From a virus: a stretch of DNA of 53,829 nucleotides. How positions within the stretch are numbered: the stretch's first letter is position 1; every line of letters starts with the position of its first letter. Both the position numbers and the translations under genes were made by a program. The notes under the pieces are model-generated. The model made no database searches, was not told where the DNA came from, and was given only the letters and a program-made list of their open reading frames with translations. Of the stretch, positions 31,086 through 39,331 are shown in pieces. The stretch covers positions 1 to 53,829 of the IMG/VR virus record IMGVR_UViG_3300010885_044768; one strand, written 5' to 3'.

Positions 31086-31316
31086 ATGATGGAATACAAA
31101 GTTGCCTACCGCCTCGTGAAGAGCGGTATTGAGATTACTGAGCCAGCTCGTTACGAGAGCGAGCAGGTGGCATCGGTGGAAGCTAACGCTTATGCCCTTG
31201 ACCCGATTGTCGAGTATGCGTGGGTGGTTGAAGTTCAACCGCTAGCATGCAAGTGCCACCATTCGTTGCTTGAGAAAATGGCGTGTATCAAAAAATCAAA
31301 AGCAGGTAAATCATGA
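31086..31316 (+). CDS. Small hypothetical protein with C-x-C
   Basis: 76 residues from ATG 31086. MMEYKVAYRLVKSGIEITEP begins a beta-hairpin-like half; CKCHHSLLEKMACIKKSK ends it, a possible metal site. GAAAGGATAAAACC precedes the start. Unrecognised. Confidence 0.58.
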   Translation: MMEYKVAYRLVKSGIEITEPARYESEQVASVEANAYALDPIVEYAWVVEVQPLACKCHHSLLEKMACIKKSKAGKS

Positions 31317-31633
31317 GCTACAAAGAATCTGAAGAGTGGCAAGAAATCATCAGCCAAAATTATCAGTTCTTCAAAGAAAGCACTTTGAGATGGTGGGGGT
31401 GTGAAGTGTTGTGGGATACCCTCACCTCCGATAGCAATGGCAACAAGTTGTTCATTACTTTGGAGGATAACTTTGAAAGCACTCAAAAGCGTTACAGCAT
31501 CCGCAAGGCTGACGCTAAAGGAATCCTTTCCATTTTGTCATGGCAGGAAACCGATGACCTTGCAGTTGCTAAAAAGTTGCTTGCTAAAATCGCCAACTAT
31601 TCTCTTGACCAACAGTCACAACCTCAACACTAG
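31313..31633 (+). CDS. Hypothetical protein convergent with terminase
   Basis: 106 residues, MSYKESEEWQEIISQNYQFF. Tryptophan-rich N-terminal half and KADAKGILSILSWQETDDLA. Its last 50 bases overlap the 3' end of the terminase large subunit gene on the other strand, so both C-termini are constrained by one stretch of DNA. Unrecognised. Confidence 0.62.
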   Translation: MSYKESEEWQEIISQNYQFFKESTLRWWGCEVLWDTLTSDSNGNKLFITLEDNFESTQKRYSIRKADAKGILSILSWQETDDLAVAKKLLAKIANYSLDQQSQPQH

Positions 31634-32930
31634 GAATAGCTTTTTTACCGAGAGCCAACTCGGTCAATGCCCAGACCATAGCGTCTAGGCGGTCAGGTGA
31701 TGTGCCATCGCTCGAAGTCCAGTTTGTTAGTTGGGCTTCGAGTTTTTCTAACCCTTTGACATGTTTGACTTTGCCCTGTTCGTAGAGAGCCGCAATGGGT
31801 TCGGCTCGTTGCACTTTGCCTCGTGACGCTGTAACCATTTTGAAGTTGGCTTTGTTGTCCACCTGTTTGATAATGGCTTCTACCATGTCGCCACCGAAAT
31901 TCTTTTCAGCTATAAGTTTGTCAGCTTTGTATTCGTGATAAGCGGCGACAGCTCTGGAAGCCCATCCTTGAGGTGAGAGCTTGCAACTTCTATCATCCAA
32001 AACATAGTAGTTGCCATCGACACCTTGCCCAGCGACCACAATTCCCTGTTCGTCATTACCTTCAGCATCTCCACCGCTAGGGTCGATAGCGACAACGATG
32101 CGAGCCATCTCTGGCACAGAATCGGTTTGAGCGGCTTCCAACATGGCGTTAGTCCATAATGCTCCGTCAATGTCCTCCAACAGTTCGCCCAAAAGTTCCT
32201 GTCTGCCGATACGAGTTCCTTCATAACTGGCTAACACTTGCTCTTTGAAAACAGGGGCGAGGTTACTCAAATTGTCGTAGGTTGAGCCTCTGGTCATGAC
32301 GGTCGAAGGTCGGCTCATAATCGTTTTAGTCAGCCGATTATTCTTAGGCGTAGTGGTCACAATCACTTTAGGAGCTTTACCTAAACGCATACCCAGCATC
32401 AAGTTGTTCCAAGCCGTATCAACAACATCGCCCTTCCAAGCATCCGCCCAAGAGGAAAGCTCATCGGTCCATGCATAATGGTGTTGAGGTCCACGAAGTT
32501 TCGCAGGCACTTCAGCAGAATAAATGAAGCAACGAGTTCCATTAGGGAAAGTCAAGCGTGACTTAGAAGGCTCATACAAAATCTCGATACCTCTAGCGCA
32601 GGCAAGAATCCCCGAATCGCCTTCGACCATAACATCTCGAACATCGGCAGGGTTACGACCTACAAGAGCAATACGCAAATTTGGTTGCTCAGCCAGTTCG
32701 ATAATGGCTTCAGCTGCGCTACGAGTCTTACCAGCTCCACGCCCAGCGATAAATGCCCAAGTGAACCAATCACCTTCAGGCATGAGTTGCTCAGGTCGAG
32801 CCAGTTCACGCCAAGGCAACATGACAGGTTTTTGAACCTCAGCCTCAAAGAAAGCCGCCTCTTCAGGCGAAAGCGATAAAAGAAAAGCTCTACGCTTCTC
32901 TTCGCTCATCTTCAGATACAACTGTTTCAT
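31584..32930 (-). CDS. terL: Terminase large subunit
   Basis: 448 residues from ATG 32930 (GTG 32936 also possible). Walker A FIAGRGAGKTRSAAEA, Walker B-type YAWTDELSSW, motif III IVTTTPKNN, and nuclease residues in IVVAIDPSGGD, IAEKNFGGDMVEAI and SPDRLDAMVWAL. This is the packaging ATPase plus nuclease that docks on the portal. The N-terminus overlaps the small subunit gene by about 41 bases. Confidence 0.93.
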   Translation of the reverse strand: MKQLYLKMSEEKRRAFLLSLSPEEAAFFEAEVQKPVMLPWRELARPEQLMPEGDWFTWAFIAGRGAGKTRSAAEAIIELAEQPNLRIALVGRNPADVRDVMVEGDSGILACARGIEILYEPSKSRLTFPNGTRCFIYSAEVPAKLRGPQHHYAWTDELSSWADAWKGDVVDTAWNNLMLGMRLGKAPKVIVTTTPKNNRLTKTIMSRPSTVMTRGSTYDNLSNLAPVFKEQVLASYEGTRIGRQELLGELLEDIDGALWTNAMLEAAQTDSVPEMARIVVAIDPSGGDAEGNDEQGIVVAGQGVDGNYYVLDDRSCKLSPQGWASRAVAAYHEYKADKLIAEKNFGGDMVEAIIKQVDNKANFKMVTASRGKVQRAEPIAALYEQGKVKHVKGLEKLEAQLTNWTSSDGTSPDRLDAMVWALTELALGKKAIPSVEVVTVGQENSWRF

Positions 32931-33360
32931 CGTCACCCAACAATGCTAACATTCGGCGTTCAAGCTCTTGCACCGACACAGGTGCGCTAACCTCAGCTTG
33001 AATCTTCCGCCCATACTGATTAGGCATGGAGCGTTCTAACCACCATGCTGCTGCCTGCCATTGACCGTTGCCTGCGGCTTGTTGGATGATGGTGACATTG
33101 CGTAGCACAGCGGTTGCACGAGCTTTTTCTACTGCATTGCATAAGTCTATGTATTGTGTTTCGATTGGGTCGGGTTTGTTGCCGAGTTCTTGTGATTGTT
33201 TTTCGGCTCTTCCTCGTTCCATCCAGCGGTGGACTGTTGAGGGTGCTAGCCCTGCGTAGGAGCAGGCTACTTCTATGTAGTTGCCACCTGTGAGTGCTTG
33301 TAAGAGTAGTTGGACTTTTGGGTCGTCAAGGGTGGATACTCTTCTGCCTTTGGTTGCCAC
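32890..33360 (-). CDS. terS: Terminase small subunit
   Basis: 156 residues from GTG 33360, which shares a base with the methyltransferase stop. The N-terminal helix-turn-helix is NYIEVACSYAGLAPSTVHRWMERG. A helical oligomerisation region follows (YIDLCNAVEKARATAVLRNV, WQAAAWWLERSMPNQYGRK), the usual plan of TerS. It recognises the packaging site. Confidence 0.86.
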   Translation of the reverse strand: MATKGRRVSTLDDPKVQLLLQALTGGNYIEVACSYAGLAPSTVHRWMERGRAEKQSQELGNKPDPIETQYIDLCNAVEKARATAVLRNVTIIQQAAGNGQWQAAAWWLERSMPNQYGRKIQAEVSAPVSVQELERRMLALLGDDETVVSEDERREA

Positions 33361-33908
33361 TAAATTTCATCTCCCCATACTTCCCAGCCTGTGTATGGTC
33401 GTCTTGCAAAGAGTTCGAGTTTGGTGGCGTTGGGGTAGAGTTTGTTGATTGAGTCGTGGATTGCATCGGGTTTGCGTGAGTGTTCTTGTTTGGGTGCGAG
33501 GATGACATGGCGGATTGATTCGTCTGCTAAGGGTAGTGGTCTGCCTTTGGCAACATTGGATGCAACTAGAACAAATTCGGCTGTTGGTTTGACTACTGAT
33601 GGTCTTACGCCTTGTGCGCCGATTGGTGTGCCGTTTTGTTTGGATTTGACCCATGTGAATGCTACTCCTCGGTAGTGTAATCCCCATGCTTCGATGAGTT
33701 TGATTGCTGCGTCTAGGCGTGGTGCGGTTGCCCATACGAATACGACTGCTTTTTTGTTTAGCAAATTTTGAATGGGCATTGCTTGTAGGTCTGTGTCTGT
33801 CATGGTTGAGTAGAACTTTGCAGCTGCACCCCATTTGTCTTGTTGTCCATGATAAGACCAAGGTGGGTCTATGAGTAGAACATCGTAGGTTTTGTTTGGT
33901 AGTTGCAT
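33360..33908 (-). CDS. MT-A70 family adenine methyltransferase
   Basis: 182 residues from ATG 33908 (GGAG 5 nt upstream; TAATG junction with the transporter). YDVLLIDPPWSYHG holds the DPPW catalytic motif; FVWATAPRLDAAIKLIEAWG, YRGVAFTWVKS, TAEFVLVAS and HSRKPDAIHDSINKLYP...KLELFARRPYTGWEVWGDE complete the family pattern. Probably methylates adenine N6 in DNA at a specific site. It lies beside the terminase genes, with a second DNA modification gene at 28681. Confidence 0.9.
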   Translation of the reverse strand: MQLPNKTYDVLLIDPPWSYHGQQDKWGAAAKFYSTMTDTDLQAMPIQNLLNKKAVVFVWATAPRLDAAIKLIEAWGLHYRGVAFTWVKSKQNGTPIGAQGVRPSVVKPTAEFVLVASNVAKGRPLPLADESIRHVILAPKQEHSRKPDAIHDSINKLYPNATKLELFARRPYTGWEVWGDEI

Positions 33909-34687
33909 TACAGCTCCATGAGGATTGGAACACCGATTGCGATTGCTGCTAGGGATGCGATGAGTGTGAGTGTGATGTTGTAAATGTAGCGTTGGTCTTT
34001 GGCTATTGCCCATTTCATGCTTTTGCTCATGATGTATCCGCTTAGGGTGTCGCCTAGTGCCATTCCTGCGGTGAAGATGATTGGTAACGATAGGACTGCA
34101 AAAGCTAGATTGGCTGAGGCTACGCTAACGATTGACAGGCTGAGGAATGTGATGCTTGTTGCTGTATCGAAGCCTAGCCCAAATAATAGTCCGACTGGAT
34201 ACATTTGCCATTGTTGGTTTACTGGCTTGATGAACTTGCTGAAGAAACCTGTTGGTTGAGCGTCTTTGTCGCCATCCACAATTTTCCAAAGGATTCTTAG
34301 ATTCCATGCTGCGAGTAGTAGTAGAAAGCTTCCAGCTACTAGGCTGCCGATAAATCCGCCTGTTTGTTTTAGGGTTGAGTTTTCGTTGAGGAGGTCTTGC
34401 CCGATTGTGCTGATTCCTGTAACCGCTAAAGCTGTTGCAATGAAAACAACTGTTGAGTGACCTAGTGAGAAAAAGAAACCTACGCCATGTGATTCTTTAT
34501 GTTCGTGGATTAGTTTGCGAGTAGTGCCGTCAATGGCAACTAGGTGGTCTGCGTCAAATGCGTGGCGCATGCCCAGCGTATAAGCAAGTAGGGCTGTTGC
34601 TAGTGTGATTGATTCAAAACCTAAAACGAAAAAGATTCCCCATCCAATCAAATGTAATGTGGCAACGCCTATAAGTATTTTTTTCAT
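33908..34687 (-). CDS. NiCoT-family nickel/cobalt permease
   Basis: 259 residues, about seven hydrophobic segments. The family signatures are present: RHAFDADHLVAID (HX4DH, H42/D47/H48), GFFFSLGHSTVV, LGFDTATSI (171-179) and AGMALGDTLSGYIM (207-220). NiCoT proteins import Ni2+ or Co2+ across the inner membrane. Cellular members are usually above 300 residues, so this is short but keeps all signatures. Tight spacing to the ParB-like gene (6 nt) and TAATG coupling to the methyltransferase show that it is a true phage gene, a candidate auxiliary metabolic gene. Confidence 0.88.
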   Translation of the reverse strand: MKKILIGVATLHLIGWGIFFVLGFESITLATALLAYTLGMRHAFDADHLVAIDGTTRKLIHEHKESHGVGFFFSLGHSTVVFIATALAVTGISTIGQDLLNENSTLKQTGGFIGSLVAGSFLLLLAAWNLRILWKIVDGDKDAQPTGFFSKFIKPVNQQWQMYPVGLLFGLGFDTATSITFLSLSIVSVASANLAFAVLSLPIIFTAGMALGDTLSGYIMSKSMKWAIAKDQRYIYNITLTLIASLAAIAIGVPILMEL

Positions 34688-34693
34688 AATTTC

Positions 34694-35296
34694 CTAATTG
34701 ACCTCTGACAGTTTTTCAAACGCTGCATTGATAGCTGCGACTGTGTTTAGAAGAGTAGAGCCTTTGCCAGCATTTTCAACGGCGGCGTTCCATCGGTCGG
34801 CTGCGCCTTCAGGCACAACAAAACTAATCCGAACCATTCCGCTATCCTCGCCTGAATCGCTTCCTTCATCAAGGAGGTCGCCAAGGTCTGGAGTTTCTGA
34901 CCAAGTTTTTAGTAGCTCGTCTAATGTTTCCTGACTGAAGCCAGCTGCCAAAATGAGTTCGTCTGGTAGCTCAGAGATTGTGTCTAGTAGTTGTTCGTTA
35001 TCCCACTTCGACAATTCGTGTGTTCGATTGTCTGCAATTGCGTAGGCTTTAGCTTCGGCTTCGGTCCAAGTTTCAGGTGCGACAACAACAGCGATTTCTT
35101 GCCAGTCTAACTTTTTGGCTGCCATGAGAGTTCCATTGCCAGCGATAACAACATTTGACTTATTGATAACAATAGGTTTTTGTTGCCCGAATCTATCTAG
35201 GCTTTTGCTGATAGCTTCAAGGTTTATGTCATCGTGTTGCCGAGCATTATTTGGGTCAAGTTTTAGACTAAACACATTACGATACTCTAGTTTCAT
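34694..35296 (-). CDS. ParB-like nuclease domain protein
   Basis: 200 residues. LDPNNARQHDDINLEAISKSLDRFGQQKPIVIN, VVIAGNGTLMAAKKLDWQEIAVVV and AYAIADNRTHELSKWD are the ParB/Srx N-terminal domain blocks. Phage proteins of this type near terminase and methyltransferase genes may act in DNA modification or packaging control; no partition system is nearby. The C-terminal part after about residue 135 is acidic. Confidence 0.85.
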   Translation of the reverse strand: MKLEYRNVFSLKLDPNNARQHDDINLEAISKSLDRFGQQKPIVINKSNVVIAGNGTLMAAKKLDWQEIAVVVAPETWTEAEAKAYAIADNRTHELSKWDNEQLLDTISELPDELILAAGFSQETLDELLKTWSETPDLGDLLDEGSDSGEDSGMVRISFVVPEGAADRWNAAVENAGKGSTLLNTVAAINAAFEKLSEVN

Positions 35297-35341
35297 GTTC
35301 TAATCTTACCGTCAAAACATACATGTGCCTGTGTATGGCGG

Positions 35342-35863
35342 TCATGTCTGGAGAGCTTCAATGACCTCATCGACCGCTTCAGCAATGGTGACGATTCCAC
35401 CAATTCGTGATGTTTGCATAACCTTGCGGAAAGCTTCATCCAAGTTTGAAAATTTGTTTTCCATAGCAACTACAAGGTTTTCAGATTTGGTCAAAGGCTT
35501 TTCGGCAACAGCAAAAAAAGGTTTACTGATTGTGCGTAAATCATTTGCCTGAGTTGCCATTTCTAAAGCAACATCGTGATGGATACCTACCGATAGAAGG
35601 TGCGGTGTTGAGCGCACAGGCGTATCATCTCCGAGGAGCAGGCGCAGTTCTCCCATACGGACCAGAGAATGAGTTTCTGTATCCCAAACAATTTGCAAAG
35701 TTGTTTTTTGGTTTTCGTTTACATAAAAAGATGCGTCTTGGTGTGGTTGATGTTTTTTCTCAAAAGCTCGTTGGCAGCTGTTTATAGCTAGTAAATCTTC
35801 CCAGCGGTTCATAGTTGGCTTATAGAAAATGTTGCTTTCACAGTATTGGCATAAAAATAGCAT
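35342..35863 (-). CDS. Hypothetical protein with N-terminal CxxC
   Basis: 173 residues, MLFLCQYCESNIFYKPTMNR. C-x2-C at the start, then DETHSLVRMGELRLLLGDD-like and HDVALEMATQANDL segments and a C-terminal helix. No family recognised. Preceded by AGGGAGAAAAC. Confidence 0.6.
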   Translation of the reverse strand: MLFLCQYCESNIFYKPTMNRWEDLLAINSCQRAFEKKHQPHQDASFYVNENQKTTLQIVWDTETHSLVRMGELRLLLGDDTPVRSTPHLLSVGIHHDVALEMATQANDLRTISKPFFAVAEKPLTKSENLVVAMENKFSNLDEAFRKVMQTSRIGGIVTIAEAVDEVIEALQT

Positions 35864-35920
35864 TTTGTTTTCTCCCTAGTGTTGCAAAAGGGAGCTGCCA
35901 GTTCGACAGCTCCCACAGTT

Positions 35921-36910
35921 TTAGACGGTGGCTAGCATTCTGAATGCTTTTGATTTTAGCTCATCTGACTTACCACTAGCAACCGACATTGCTCGGTGAT
36001 AAGCGATTTGCTCATCGCTCTTACCTTGAACCTTGACAAAGTGGTCTAGGTATTCGGTGACTGCCTGATAGCCAGCCCAAGCAGTTCCACGAATGCCTGT
36101 TGAAGTTGGCGACTCAACAAAAAGTTCCATGAGCTTCAAGCTAGTTTCTTCAGAACGAATTTTCAAAATGTCTGAAGCATCGTCTTGAACTGGATACAAG
36201 CTTGACACGATGTCAAAGAAAGTTGATTCATCAAGTGACTTTTGAATCATCTTTTCGGCTTCGACCTGAAAGTTGTCAAGATACTTGAAGGTCATCCCAA
36301 GAGTTTCTCGGGCTTGAGCGATAACGCCTGAAGCTCCCGACTTCGTGTGACGGACTGAGAAGCGACTTTTAGCGGATGCGATTGCAGCTGCTTGAGTGTT
36401 GGCGCAAACGATACGAACAGGGGTCACGATGAACTGGAACGATTTGCTGCCATCGTGTGAGTTCAAAGCTGCAATGTAAGTTTCGATTTTGTCCACGCCA
36501 CCGATTTCAATTGTTTCTGGCAACTTCATGGTGATGAAAGTTTGCTTACCGTTGAACAATGAGCCAGCGGTTTCAAAGTGTGCGCCCGATGCATCAACCA
36601 AAGCATTTAGCAAGTCTGCGTGTTCTTCGTTTTGAATTGGTTCATACTTTGAGCCAACTACTCCGAGGATGTCGGTCTGCCCTTCAATGAATGGGTTGTT
36701 GCGGATGGTTGCAAAGCGGTCTGGAACTTCAGTTCCATTGGCTAGGTAAAGTGGAGCTTTGCGAACATCCCAGTCTGCAAGGTGTGCAAAACCAAAAGCA
36801 GCTTCAGCGGTCAAAGCTTCAGGCACTACTGTGCCAAGTTTGTGCCATGCATCTTCACGAACGCTCACAAACGCTGTTTCGTTTCCGAATGTTTCTAGTT
36901 GGTGTGCCAT
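35921..36910 (-). CDS. DUF932 family protein
   Basis: 329 residues. AWHKLGTVVPEALTAEAAF, VGSKYEPIQNEEHADLLNAL, AALNSHDGSKSFQFIVTPVR and IVCANTQAAAI.. SRFSVRHTKS are the conserved blocks of DUF932 (phage/plasmid-like TIGR03299). These large proteins are common in phages; proposed roles are in replication or defence evasion, not proven. AAAGGAAAACTC precedes the ATG. Confidence 0.88.
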   Translation of the reverse strand: MAHQLETFGNETAFVSVREDAWHKLGTVVPEALTAEAAFGFAHLADWDVRKAPLYLANGTEVPDRFATIRNNPFIEGQTDILGVVGSKYEPIQNEEHADLLNALVDASGAHFETAGSLFNGKQTFITMKLPETIEIGGVDKIETYIAALNSHDGSKSFQFIVTPVRIVCANTQAAAIASAKSRFSVRHTKSGASGVIAQARETLGMTFKYLDNFQVEAEKMIQKSLDESTFFDIVSSLYPVQDDASDILKIRSEETSLKLMELFVESPTSTGIRGTAWAGYQAVTEYLDHFVKVQGKSDEQIAYHRAMSVASGKSDELKSKAFRMLATV

Positions 36911-37002
36911 GAGTTTTCCTTTCCGTTAGTGTTACTCACATTCATAGTATGCACCATAAAAACAAAAGATGCAAACTTTCTTCAATAATCTTTTTTTTGT
37001 GT

Positions 37003-37052
37003 TTGACTTATTGCAACTTATTGTGCAATAATAGACATGTCGGCAGGTTGCC
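37003..37052 (+). promoter_or_regulatory. Sigma70-like promoter with 5' hairpin leader
   Basis: TTGACT (37003-37008), 18-nt spacer, AATAAT (37027-37032). The leader folds GGCA-GGT-TGCC (37042-37052) and carries GGGAAGGAG before ATG 37076. Confidence 0.6.
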
Positions 37053-37075
37053 AGACAGGGAAGGAGTTGTTCGAA

Positions 37076-37357
37076 ATGAGCAACGAGAAAAAAATAAAAG
37101 CTATTGAATACGCCTTGTATGTCATGGATGGTTTTGACGAGTTTGTCCAGTCTGAGGACAAAGAAGATTTTGTCGAGGCTAAAGCGTTTTTGGAGCGTGA
37201 ATGGGCAGCTGCTAAAAAGCAAGCTGACATTGACATGATAGCTCAAAGAATTGCTGAAAACGCTCGGAAGCAATACCCAGATGCAAAAGCATCGGACATC
37301 AAAAAAGCGGCGATGGTTGCTGCTCGCAAGTGGGTCAAGGAAGGTAACAATGTCTAA
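37076..37357 (+). CDS. Small hypothetical protein
   Basis: 93 residues from ATG 37076, MSNEKKIKAIEYALYVMDGF, acidic then basic helices (AKAFLEREWAAAKKQADIDM; AAMVAARKWVKEG). Probably helical. The 37.0-37.6 kb pair is an isolated rightward island inside a leftward block, like the 30 kb cluster. Unrecognised. Confidence 0.65.
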   Translation: MSNEKKIKAIEYALYVMDGFDEFVQSEDKEDFVEAKAFLEREWAAAKKQADIDMIAQRIAENARKQYPDAKASDIKKAAMVAARKWVKEGNNV

Positions 37358-37559
37358 TCAAAAATGGTATTTCATGCAGGTCAAAAAAATCGTGATGAAG
37401 CACCAATCAGCAAAAATCGATGGAGTCTTTATTGATGTTCAATCCGCAAACTTGATTGTCCAGATGTATCAGCAAGCTTCCTACAAATCACAGGTAGCCA
37501 TGATGAATCACTCAATCGGTTTTGTTGCTGAGCGTGTATGGCGAGCAATGGCTCGCTAA
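37350..37559 (+). CDS. Small hypothetical protein
   Basis: 69 residues from ATG 37350 (AAGGAAGGTAAC), MSNQKWYFMQVKKIVMKHQS. Overlaps the previous gene by 8 bases and the convergent WhiB stop by 4. Unrecognised. Confidence 0.62.
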   Translation: MSNQKWYFMQVKKIVMKHQSAKIDGVFIDVQSANLIVQMYQQASYKSQVAMMNHSIGFVAERVWRAMAR

Positions 37560-37870
37560 CGAGAGTTGCGAATCTGTATCAGTCGGCGGCGTTCCCTGAC
37601 AGATTTGCCACCCCAAACTCCGTAATCCACTTCGAGAGCAAGAGCTGTTTCTAGGCATTGCTCTCGAATCGGGCATCTGGGAAAACCTAATGATTCTAGT
37701 GAAGCCTGCCAGCCGTTACAGTTTTTTTTGGCTTGCATGGTGTCCTCATTAGTTTCCCCATCCCAAGTGGCAGGGTCTTGCATGCAAATGACATCATGCT
37801 CAATTGCCTCTTTTTGAAGCTCACTAACCATGTGTGCTTCTTTTTTTGTAAGCTCAAACTTTGAAGCCAA
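37556..37870 (-). CDS. WhiB-like transcription factor
   Basis: 104 residues. Four cysteines C29, C51, C66 and C72, the GVWGG turn (84-88) and a basic RERRRL tail are the WhiB (Wbl) hallmarks; these bind a [4Fe-4S] cluster and work with the actinobacterial sigma factor. The usual C-x2-C is expanded to C-x14-C here. WhiB proteins are essentially confined to Actinobacteria and their phages, which fixes the host phylum. It follows the helicase gene by 1 nt. Confidence 0.88.
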   Translation of the reverse strand: MASKFELTKKEAHMVSELQKEAIEHDVICMQDPATWDGETNEDTMQAKKNCNGWQASLESLGFPRCPIREQCLETALALEVDYGVWGGKSVRERRRLIQIRNSR

Positions 37871-37871
37871 A

Positions 37872-39098
37872 CTAACTCACCGCTCTGGCAAACTCGCCTT
37901 GCCACTTCAACCTTACTAGAGAAGGCGGTCCTTGCCTGTTTTTAGCGACATCCAATAGCAAAGTGTCATCCTCCTGATGTAGCAAGATTACGACATCGGC
38001 ATCTTGTTCAATCGCTCCTGATTCTCGCAAGTCAGCAATTGTTGGTCGCTTGTCATTGCGTTGCTCAGAATTACGGTTTAGTTGCGATAGGGCAATAACA
38101 GGAACTTCTAAATCTCTAGCAAGAATTTTTAGTTGCCTTGACATTTCAGCAACTACCTCATGGCGAGGGCGGTTATCTTTGGAACTCATGAGCTGCAAGT
38201 AATCCACCACAATTCCCGACAGGGGCATGGTGCGGTGAACTGACCTAGCGAAACTTCTGATGTCGTGAACCGAAACTTCAGCCCTGTCGTCAATCGCTAT
38301 GTTGGGTCGAATTTGGTCGCCAAGTCGTGAGATGCGTTCCCACTCTTCAGGCGTTACTCGGTTGTTCATTGTTGAATCCATTGGGATACTTGCCCCGATA
38401 GAAATGATGCGCTTGTGCATTTCTTCACGATTCATCTCAAGACTGCTAAACGCCACAGCGCCCTCACGACTGAGAACCATAGCGCATTGCAACCCTACTG
38501 ATGTTTTGCCTTTTGCAGGTCTTGCACCGATGACATAAAGCGAGCCACTACGAAAACCGCCAATAGCTTTGGTCAATACTGCCCAAGGAGTTTTGTAGCT
38601 TTTAGTTGGCTTAGTCATGTTGTCGATTGTCGTCGCAATCTCGTCTGTGATAAAAGAGATGCTTGCTTGCTTGATACCAAGAGCTGAATCGATTTTGCCT
38701 CTTACCGATTCGGTGAGCAAAGTAAAATCAGCGTGAGTGCTTTCTTGTTGGATGTTTGCAGCTGCAAGGTTTAGCCTGCGTCTAACAGCGCACTCATAAA
38801 CGATGTCAGCGTAGTAAGTTGCATTGGCTGCTGTTGGAACGAAACCGCTCCACTCAAACAACATGACAGGATTTAGCGCTTTGTTATTTTGAAACTCAAT
38901 GTGGTTGCCAACTGTGATTGCATCGATAGGCTCGCCTGCTAAAAACATTTTCCGCATGATACGGAATACGGCTTCGTGCCGAGGCTCGTAAAAATCTTCA
39001 GGTTGCAAAGTTATTTCGTCTAGCACATTGTAGCTAATGAGAGCTGCGCCAAGAACTGATTTTTCTGCATCAAAATTGTGTAATGCGTTTTGGCTCAT
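37872..39098 (-). CDS. DnaB-like replicative helicase
   Basis: 408 residues. DnaB N-terminal domain (AEKSVLGAALISYNVLDEIT, FYEPRHEAVFRIM) and RecA-type core: GSLYVIGARPAKGKTSVGLQ (Walker A), VAFSSLEMNREEMHKR, IVVDYLQLMSS (Walker B) and VIALSQLNRNSEQR, ADLRESGAIEQDADVVILLH. It unwinds the replication fork as a hexamer. Starts inside the stop of the loader-like gene. Confidence 0.94.
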   Translation of the reverse strand: MSQNALHNFDAEKSVLGAALISYNVLDEITLQPEDFYEPRHEAVFRIMRKMFLAGEPIDAITVGNHIEFQNNKALNPVMLFEWSGFVPTAANATYYADIVYECAVRRRLNLAAANIQQESTHADFTLLTESVRGKIDSALGIKQASISFITDEIATTIDNMTKPTKSYKTPWAVLTKAIGGFRSGSLYVIGARPAKGKTSVGLQCAMVLSREGAVAFSSLEMNREEMHKRIISIGASIPMDSTMNNRVTPEEWERISRLGDQIRPNIAIDDRAEVSVHDIRSFARSVHRTMPLSGIVVDYLQLMSSKDNRPRHEVVAEMSRQLKILARDLEVPVIALSQLNRNSEQRNDKRPTIADLRESGAIEQDADVVILLHQEDDTLLLDVAKNRQGPPSLVRLKWQGEFARAVS

Positions 39099-39331
39099 GT
39101 GACTACTCGCTTCTTTTTTTCTTCCTTGATTGCTCTCGCTCCACGAACTATGTGAGCAGGTTTACAAGATTCAGTTGAATGTCTGTAATGCTGGACAAGC
39201 GCTTCTAACGAATCCTCATAGTTGAGGTCTGAAAGAATTTCATGCCAAGCAAGAATTGTTTCGTTGGTCGCTTCCCGATTTTCAATGAGCGCAATCTTTG
39301 CAAGAATTACGCCAGTTTGTTTGATGTCCAT
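39095..39331 (-). CDS. Helicase loader/inhibitor-like small protein
   Basis: 78 residues. ATNETILAWHEILSDLNYED, ALVQHYRHSTE and PAHIVRGARAI resemble the small loader proteins that sit between phage initiators and DnaB-type helicases (G39P-like). Gene order initiator-loader-helicase supports this. It overlaps the helicase ATG by 4 bases. Confidence 0.72.
   Translation of the reverse strand: MDIKQTGVILAKIALIENREATNETILAWHEILSDLNYEDSLEALVQHYRHSTESCKPAHIVRGARAIKEEKKKRVVT

Noticed and set aside
33367-33933. 188-codon minus-strand frame with R/T/S-rich product
   Set aside because: It is a shifted-frame shadow of the MT-A70 gene, whose DPPW motif and codon pattern are clearly the real frame.
34694-35296. 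Plasmid-type partition system
   Set aside because: Only the ParB N-terminal domain is present; there is no ParA ATPase and no centromere-like repeat nearby.
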